Positions 22,928-26,605 of a stretch of DNA of 26,605 nt are shown here, piece by piece. How positions within the stretch are numbered: the stretch's first letter is position 1; the number at the start of each line of letters is the position of its first letter. Position numbers and translations under genes: made by a program. Below the pieces are notes generated by a model that was given only the letters and a program-made list of their open reading frames with translations, searched no databases and had not been told where the DNA came from. The stretch is taken from positions 1 to 26,605 of IMG/VR virus record IMGVR_UViG_3300031754_000231; one strand, given 5' to 3'. The DNA is from a virus.

Positions 22928-23127
22928 TCCACTCTCCAAGTGCCGAGTGCGCTGACCATGTACAGTTCGTGGTCCAGTATGAATTTTCCGTCGGTGGTTT
23001 TGGACACGCTCTTGCCCAGGCGTTCGGCCATGTTCTTCACGAGTTTGCCTTCGATGTACAGGCACACCGCGTCGGGGCGTCCGAAGCGCAACTCCTGCCA
23101 CAATTCCTCGAGCACGTCGGCGGTCAC
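22924..23127 (-). CDS. Hypothetical small protein (67 aa)
   Basis: GTG at 23127, overlapping the upstream TGA as GTGA. A helical N-terminus (ADVLEELWQELRFGRPDAV) precedes an antiparallel beta-like stretch (CLYIEGKLVKN, GKFILDHELYMVSALG). The longer frame further upstream is not used because another gene occupies that DNA in a different frame. No known motif. Confidence 0.65.
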   Translation of the reverse strand: MTADVLEELWQELRFGRPDAVCLYIEGKLVKNMAERLGKSVSKTTDGKFILDHELYMVSALGTWRVE

Positions 23128-23294
23128 GGGCGGTTCACTCGTTCTTTCGGGGTGCGCAGCCGCTTGTCCTCGTACTCGCAGTTGTACAGATAGTTTTGCA
23201 TGTTCTTCAGCAGGCTGCGGCGGCGTTTCTCCGGCAACTTCCCGAGCGTGCGAGATGGAGAGAGTAAAGCCATGTTCGGAAGCGTGCGCCTCAT
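23124..23294 (-). CDS. Small basic protein (56 aa), first gene of the leftward late operon
   Basis: ATG at 23294 to TGA at 23124, ending in a GTGA overlap with the next gene. It is Arg/Leu-rich (LSPSRTLGKLPEKRRRSLL) with a Tyr/Asn patch (MQNYLYNCEYEDK). No Shine-Dalgarno is visible, and a candidate -10 lies only 8 bases before the ATG, so translation may be nearly leaderless. It is short and without known relatives, but the coupling supports it. Confidence 0.55.
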   Translation of the reverse strand: MRRTLPNMALLSPSRTLGKLPEKRRRSLLKNMQNYLYNCEYEDKRLRTPKERVNRP

Positions 23295-23301
23295 GAACAG
23301 G

Positions 23302-23331
23302 AATATACATGCTTGACGGGAAGCCCCGCAA
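23302..23331 (-). promoter_or_regulatory. Candidate leftward promoter for the late operon
   Basis: TTGCGG (23331-23326) and TATATT (23307-23302) are separated by 18 bases on the minus strand. The -10 matches five of six consensus positions; the -35 only three. The expected start of transcription is next to the ATG at 23294. It overlaps a stronger plus-strand promoter, giving a compact divergent control region. Confidence 0.35.
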
Positions 23332-23341
23332 CGATTATGTT
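23313..23341 (+). promoter_or_regulatory. Candidate sigma-70 promoter for the rightward operon
   Basis: TTGACG (23313-23318), a 17-base spacer, and TATGTT (23336-23341) form a well-spaced sigma-70 pair on the plus strand (five and four of six matches). The predicted start at about 23348 is only some four bases before the first useful ATG at 23352. It is the best promoter match I saw in the window. Confidence 0.5.
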
Positions 23342-23351
23342 AGGCACCGCA

Positions 23352-23606
23352 ATGCAATGTCCCATTCACAGTACTAGGACCGTGCCGTGCATCAGTTGCA
23401 TCCGCGCGAAGGCCGGGAGCGTCACGAGCGCGAAGAAGAAGCGGGCCGCGAGAAAGAACGCGAAGAAAGGCGCGAAAGCCCGCTGGAAGAATCATCCCCA
23501 GGACATCAAGCGCATGATGAAGAAAGAGCATTGTTCCCGGCAGTGGGCTTCGGTGCTGGTGCGCAGAGAGCGGGAGCGCCGTGAAAACCCTGGTAGTCCG
23601 TCCTGA
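23352..23606 (+). CDS. Small Lys/Arg-rich protein with cysteines (84 aa)
   Basis: ATG at 23352, almost at the predicted transcript start. The N-terminus has Cys-Pro and C-x2-C (VPCISCIRAK); the rest is strongly basic (SAKKKRAARKNAKKGAKARWK and LVRRERERREN), as expected for a nucleic-acid-binding protein. The end overlaps the next gene by 26 bases. It is the first gene of the rightward group that includes the methyltransferase. Histone-like or DNA-binding is a guess from composition. Confidence 0.6.
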   Translation: MQCPIHSTRTVPCISCIRAKAGSVTSAKKKRAARKNAKKGAKARWKNHPQDIKRMMKKEHCSRQWASVLVRRERERRENPGSPS

Positions 23607-23793
23607 TACGGTCGGAACCCCTCAGCTTGAAGAACATAGTGTCGGGATTTACATCGACGACTTACCGATTGCGCGGCACTTTGGATGTATCTGTTCTTGC
23701 GGTTGGCGATCAGCGAACACCACGCAACGCGAAGCGGAAGAGAGCAAGAAAGCCCACTTAGCCCAACATGAGCATCCTGCTAATCCGCGGTGA
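23581..23793 (+). CDS. Small CxCGW zinc-finger-like protein (70 aa)
   Basis: GTG at 23581 with GGAG 5 bases upstream. After a beta-like N-terminus the segment FGCICSCGWRSANTTQ leads into a helix ending HLAQHEH. CxCGW followed by a helix with two His is a recurrent small zinc-finger style in phage and actinobacterial proteins. It overlaps the methyltransferase start by 26 bases. The related CxCG...H arrangement is also in the gene at 13858. Confidence 0.65.
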   Translation: MKTLVVRPDTVGTPQLEEHSVGIYIDDLPIARHFGCICSCGWRSANTTQREAEESKKAHLAQHEHPANPR

Positions 23794-24799
23794 CGCTCGA
23801 TCGATTCCGCTCGCCGACCAGAGCGTGAACTGTGTGGTGACGAGCCCGCCTTACTGGCGGCAGCGCAACTATAAAATCTCCGGGTAGATCGGACTCGAGC
23901 AAGCACCAGAAGTATATTGCGCGAGTCTCGTTCAGTGTTTCCGAGAGGTCCGGCGTGTCCTGCGTGATGATGGAACGCTATGGCTCAACCTCGGTGATAA
24001 ATGGGCTTCTGGCGGCAATGGCGGAGGAGGTTCATTCATGGAGAATCGCCAAGAGGCCTGGGCACACGCCAAAGATGCGAAGGGATGGAGAAGTCCTCCA
24101 GCGGGATATAAAGACAAGGATTTGGTCGGCATCCCATGGATGGTTGCTTTCGCGCTTCGGGACGATGGTTGGTACCTACGGCAGTGCAACATTTGGGCCA
24201 AGCCGAATTGTATGCCCGAATCGGTGACTGACCGTTCGACGGTCTCGCACGAATACATTTTTCAGTTGAGCAAGTCGAACGATTATTTCTATAACTCAGA
24301 CCTTGCGCGAACGCCGCCGATGCCTAGTACTGAAACTCGTTTGGCGCAAGACGTTGAAAATCAAACGGGCAGTGAACGTGCGAATGGGCAAGGCAAGACC
24401 AACGGCACCATGAAGGCCGTTAGGCGTTCTGACAAAGAGCGCGGCCACTCGAGACGCCACAACAGATTTAACGATAGATGGGATGCCATGAGCGAAGCCG
24501 AGCAAATGGCGAATGGAGCGAACCTTCGGTCTGTCTGGTGGGTGAGTCCAGCACAAACGACTGACGACCATTACGCGGTGATGCCGGAACAGATTGCAAG
24601 AATTTGTATTCTGGCCGGGTGCCCTGCTGGCGGAACGGTATTTGATCCCTTCTGCGGTTCGGGGACAAGTCTCCTAGTAGCCCGGAATCTGCAATGCCAC
24701 GCGATCGGCATGGACCTGAACGAAGCGTACCTGGCGATTGCGCAGCGGCGCTTACGTCAGGAAGTTTTCGACTTCAGTGCAGTTCCTTCCAGTCGATGA
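23768..24799 (+). pseudogene. Beta-class DNA methyltransferase interrupted by an in-frame amber codon
   Basis: The frame runs 344 codons from ATG at 23768 with a single TAG at 23885-23887. Before it: SPPYW (26-30), the catalytic motif IV. After it, in the same frame: RRVLRDDGTLWLNLGDKW, LVGIPWMVAFAL, DDGWYLRQCNIWAKPN, ESVTDRSTVSHEYIF, and near the end DPFCGSGTSLL (293 onward), the AdoMet-binding motif I. Motif IV before motif I places it in the beta class; SPPYW favours N4-cytosine, though N6-adenine is possible. The TAG falls where relatives usually have Gln (G-Q-IGLE), a single-base CAG to TAG change. TAG ends several other genes here, so it should stop translation. The downstream part alone (ATG 24038) lacks motif IV. 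No restriction partner is seen. Confidence 0.82.
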
Positions 24800-25328
24800 C
24801 TCGGTGCAATTCAAAGCCGTTCTTCGCTACCCCGGTCTGTCCGTGCAGAAAATCGAACAGGCCCACTCCGGTAATCTCGACCTTCACGCTATGCGCAGGG
24901 AGTTTCTTGAAGCGTTTCCCGGCCCGGCCGAAGCGCATTTCCCAGGAAGCGCGCAACTTCGTCGCTAACTCGACGACTCCTTTAGGCACGCAGTTCCCGG
25001 AAACCATTTCGACGACCATGGTGATGCCGGGAGAGGCGGGATCCTCGACCACGATATGGAAGTCTTCGTCGGCTTCGAGTTTGAACCCCACGAGGTACCC
25101 GGTGACGGTATAAGTCTTGAGTTCAGCAGGAAAGCGCGTATCGGGATGAGCATCGAGTTCGGCTCTCGTCGGTGCCGGAATGGCGTTCAGTTCCGCGATC
25201 GAGCGAACCACGGGATTGAAGTCCACTCTGCCGGCATCCTTGTCGGCGGAAGTTTTGACCGCCCAGCGCTCGGTACCGCAGGAAAAGACGGCAGAAGCGA
25301 AGAGAAACAGGAACGAGAGGCGTTTCAT
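24774..25328 (-). CDS. Secreted or lipoprotein OB-fold-like protein
   Basis: 184 aa from ATG at 25328, coupled by ATGA to the upstream gene. Residues 1-17 are a signal sequence (KRLSFLFLFASAVFSCG) whose Val-Phe-Ser-Cys could be a lipobox. The mature part has the strands of an OB fold (YTVTGYLVGFKLEADED, FHIVVEDP, TMVVEMVSGNCV), then VKVEITGVGLFDFLHGQTG and GFELHRVIDW; the HGQTG...N-G-x-ELH ending is a hallmark of a widespread bacterial family of unknown role. It overlaps the methyltransferase 3' end tail-to-tail by 26 bases. In a phage it may act at the cell envelope, for example in exclusion, but no function is shown. Confidence 0.78.
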   Translation of the reverse strand: MKRLSFLFLFASAVFSCGTERWAVKTSADKDAGRVDFNPVVRSIAELNAIPAPTRAELDAHPDTRFPAELKTYTVTGYLVGFKLEADEDFHIVVEDPASPGITMVVEMVSGNCVPKGVVELATKLRASWEMRFGRAGKRFKKLPAHSVKVEITGVGLFDFLHGQTGVAKNGFELHRVIDWKELH

Positions 25329-25471
25329 CGGTAGGTCCTTTCCGCGAAGTTGCCCATATCCTTAAAACCTTCTGCGGTGACGATCATGTTACGTCGGCAG
25401 ACGGGGCAAAGTACATGGTCGCCGACCGGTGCGACGTGGTGGAGGGGTGTTTTACAGTTGCAGCACTTCAC
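25325..25471 (-). CDS. Tiny zinc-finger-like protein (48 aa)
   Basis: GTG at 25471 whose GTGA overlaps the previous stop, ending in ATGA with the lipoprotein gene. It contains KCCNCKTPLHH and LCPVCRRNM, two CxxC knuckles about 17 residues apart, a typical single-zinc ribbon. The C-terminus is short and polar. Too small for a clear family; likely DNA- or protein-binding. Confidence 0.65.
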   Translation of the reverse strand: MKCCNCKTPLHHVAPVGDHVLCPVCRRNMIVTAEGFKDMGNFAERTYR

Positions 25472-25761
25472 GGCCGGGAGATGCACCAAAGGGATTTCCG
25501 GTCTTTCACGGTAGAGAATTTATAGACGTGCGGCGTGCCCTGTTCTCGGAGTTCGGCGAAGCGCTGGTTACGCAGGTCCTTATCCAAAAACTCTTCGATG
25601 GTGAACCGCGAACCGGCGATTCTCTTTTCCCGCCCAGCAAACGGCGTGCGGGCTTTCTTCATGCGGTAGACGGGGTGTCGCCAGCCCGGGCGTTGCGTAT
25701 CGCGGTCAGCGGCACCGCCCTGACCGAAAAGCATGGACTTCATCAAGTCGAGGAAGTTCAT
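25468..25761 (-). CDS. Hypothetical protein (97 aa)
   Basis: ATG at 25761 overlapping the upstream TGA (TGATG). Basic and polar: FLDLMKSMLFGQGG at the start, an Arg-rich middle (RMKKARTPFAGREKRIAG), and a helix/strand C-terminus (TIEEFLDKDLRNQRFAELREQ, VYKFSTVKDRKSLWCISRP). No recognised motif. Part of the rightmost leftward operon of small genes. Confidence 0.68.
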   Translation of the reverse strand: MNFLDLMKSMLFGQGGAADRDTQRPGWRHPVYRMKKARTPFAGREKRIAGSRFTIEEFLDKDLRNQRFAELREQGTPHVYKFSTVKDRKSLWCISRP

Positions 25762-25937
25762 CAGTAGTGCTCGCCTTTAAGACGGAAAGTGCTGTAGTCG
25801 ATCGGCGCTCCCGGCGCATGGTCCAGAAAGAAGCGCTTGTCCTGGCACGACTGGCAGTTGCAGAACTGCCATTTCGATTCTGCGGTGTGCTTCTCGAAAG
25901 GCTTGTAGGCCCGATTGGGATCCCGGTAGCGTTCCAT
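25761..25937 (-). CDS. Small cysteine-rich protein (58 aa)
   Basis: ATG at 25937 behind AAGGAG 8 bases upstream (one of the best ribosome sites here), overlapping the RHH gene's TAA as TAATG. WQFCNCQSCQDKRFF holds three cysteines in C-x-C-x2-C, with His elsewhere, a possible metal site. The rest is polar and aromatic. Coupled to the next gene by TGATG. Function unknown. Confidence 0.7.
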   Translation of the reverse strand: MERYRDPNRAYKPFEKHTAESKWQFCNCQSCQDKRFFLDHAPGAPIDYSTFRLKGEHY

Positions 25938-26263
25938 TATTTGTTCTCCTTCTTCGGTTTCAGCAGGTTGCGGACCCGTTTACAGTAAATGCAGTCGCAA
26001 CCTATTTCGTGGGCGGTCTTCCTGGCGACGGTTGCGTCGATTTCGGAATTAAAATCGGCCTGGGATGCAGGTCGCGGGGATGCAACAGCGCTCCGTTGAC
26101 CCAAATCCAGGTCTCCATCTCGCCGCACCGCTTTGTCGTCACCGTTCGCATTACACCGTTCCCGTATCCATGCCGATAAACTCAATGCCGCGTTGTCGGC
26201 TCGCAGATTCCACTCCGCCAATTCCGCATCCTCGACCCGAATCTGGATCGGTCGCTTGGGCAT
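25937..26263 (-). CDS. Ribbon-helix-helix regulator with C-terminal cysteine motif (108 aa)
   Basis: ATG at 26263; the open frame extends 19 codons further to a TTG but through the repeat region. KRPIQIRVEDAELAEWNLRAD then LSLSAWIRERCN is a clear RHH (Arc/CopG-type) strand-helix-helix. A polar linker follows, and the end IGCDCIYCKRVRNLLKPKK has C-x-C-x2-C, perhaps metal-binding. First gene of the right-hand leftward operon. Three TGTATGTAC repeats lie across and upstream of its start and are the natural operators for self-repression. No strong Shine-Dalgarno, so a short or absent leader is possible. Confidence 0.75.
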   Translation of the reverse strand: MPKRPIQIRVEDAELAEWNLRADNAALSLSAWIRERCNANGDDKAVRRDGDLDLGQRSAVASPRPASQADFNSEIDATVARKTAHEIGCDCIYCKRVRNLLKPKKENK

Positions 26264-26315
26264 GTATGTACATTTCCACGCTGTATGTACGAAGTCAAGC
26301 GAATTGTATGTACAT
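26262..26315. repeat. Three TGTATGTAC direct repeats, candidate operator array
   Basis: TGTATGTAC occurs at 26263-26271, 26282-26290 and 26305-26313 (start-to-start 19 and 23 bases). The first and third extend to TGTATGTACAT; each contains GTAC, and ATGTACAT inside them is palindromic. The first copy covers the ATG of the ribbon-helix-helix gene. A TTGACT element (26298-26293, minus strand) lies between copies two and three. The arrangement fits binding of an RHH dimer array over its own promoter. Confidence 0.6.
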
Positions 26316-26605
26316 CTCAACCGCTACTTTTTGGCGAAAACTATGGGATGGAGGCTCCCGAAGCGGAGTCAAGACCCCCACAGGAAATAACCCCCTCGGG
26401 CCCGAAAGCATAGTTTCGTCGTATCAAAAGCATGCTTTGCCGTTCGCCTGCCAATCGTATTCCAGTTCAATCGGCCGATGATTGGCGGCTAATCGGAAAC
26501 ACTTTCGCCTGGCGCGCAACGACTGAGACCGATAACAGTTATTGTGTAAAGTATCAGTACTATGTGTTTACTACGACTTAGCAAGTATCCAGTGTTTATG
26601 CGGAC
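26316..26605. other. Gene-free right end with small palindromes
   Basis: No convincing complete gene lies in this stretch. It holds three short perfect palindromes: TCGGGCCCGA (26395-26404), ATCGGCCGAT (26470-26479) and ATAACAGTTAT (26532-26542), the last in an AT-rich tract. A GTATCAGTAC (26551-26560) differs by one base from a decamer found before two leftward genes. An ATG at 26562 opens 14 codons to the window edge on the plus strand but has no ribosome site. The stretch is likely a control region at the edge of the early operon. Confidence 0.4.

Noticed and set aside
23885-23887. Genome-wide reassignment of TAG to glutamine
   Set aside because: Terminase, major capsid protein and the structural gene at 12598 all end in TAG at sensible places, so TAG is an ordinary stop here.
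1-26605. Integrated prophage with attachment sites
   Set aside because: No integrase, no repeat pair at the edges and no clear host flank were found; a phage contig is the simpler reading.
1-26605. tRNA genes or CRISPR arrays
   Set aside because: No cloverleaf-like T-loop/acceptor pattern or regularly spaced repeats were noticed on either strand by eye.
26562-26605. Plus-strand gene starting at ATG 26562
   Set aside because: Only 14 codons are visible before the window ends and no ribosome site precedes the ATG; it cannot be supported.

Overview
The window looks like a 26.6-kb piece of a tailed double-stranded DNA phage (Caudoviricetes) from a GC-rich environmental host. The evidence is a dense, co-oriented set of virion genes: large terminase, portal, scaffold-like protein, capsid decoration-like protein, HK97-type major capsid protein, beta-propeller tail protein, adaptor-like protein, two long internal-protein candidates and a tail-fibre-like gene. 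The order resembles short-tailed (podovirus-like) genomes, but this rests on gene order and weak motif resemblance. Integrase, endolysin, tRNA, CRISPR and rRNA genes were not found. The host is unknown; the secretion-signal style of two proteins and the GC content would suit a soil or freshwater didermal bacterium.

Layout. Nearly everything is read leftwards (minus strand), from about 26.26 kb down to 1. At the right end (26263 to 24774) is a small early-type operon: a ribbon-helix-helix regulator preceded by three TGTATGTAC repeats, small cysteine-containing proteins and an OB-fold-like secreted or lipoprotein. A short rightward island (23352 to 24799) holds a basic small protein, a CxCGW zinc-finger-like protein and a beta-class DNA methyltransferase whose frame is broken by an amber codon. 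Rightward and leftward transcription diverge from about 23295 to 23351. Leftwards from 23294 come small genes, a ribbon-helix-helix protein, a GroES-like co-chaperonin carrying a DnaJ-type zinc finger, then terminase, portal, an HNH endonuclease, the head genes, the tail genes, an ATP-grasp/HAD fusion, a tiny acidic protein and a signal-peptide-bearing tail-fibre-like gene cut by the left edge.

Genes are packed with stop/start overlaps (ATGA, GTGA, TAATG, TGATG), which points to translational coupling. The sequence uses TAG as a normal stop (terminase, capsid, a tail protein), so the code is standard.

The most unusual items are: (1) a GroES-like protein with an eight-cysteine DnaJ-type zinc finger placed just before its mobile-loop equivalent; (2) an intein-like (Hint/BIL) domain at the C-terminus of the beta-propeller tail protein; (3) a PurD-like ATP-grasp ligase fused to a HAD phosphatase in the late region; (4) the amber-interrupted methyltransferase; (5) a plus-strand two-helix membrane microprotein among leftward late genes.
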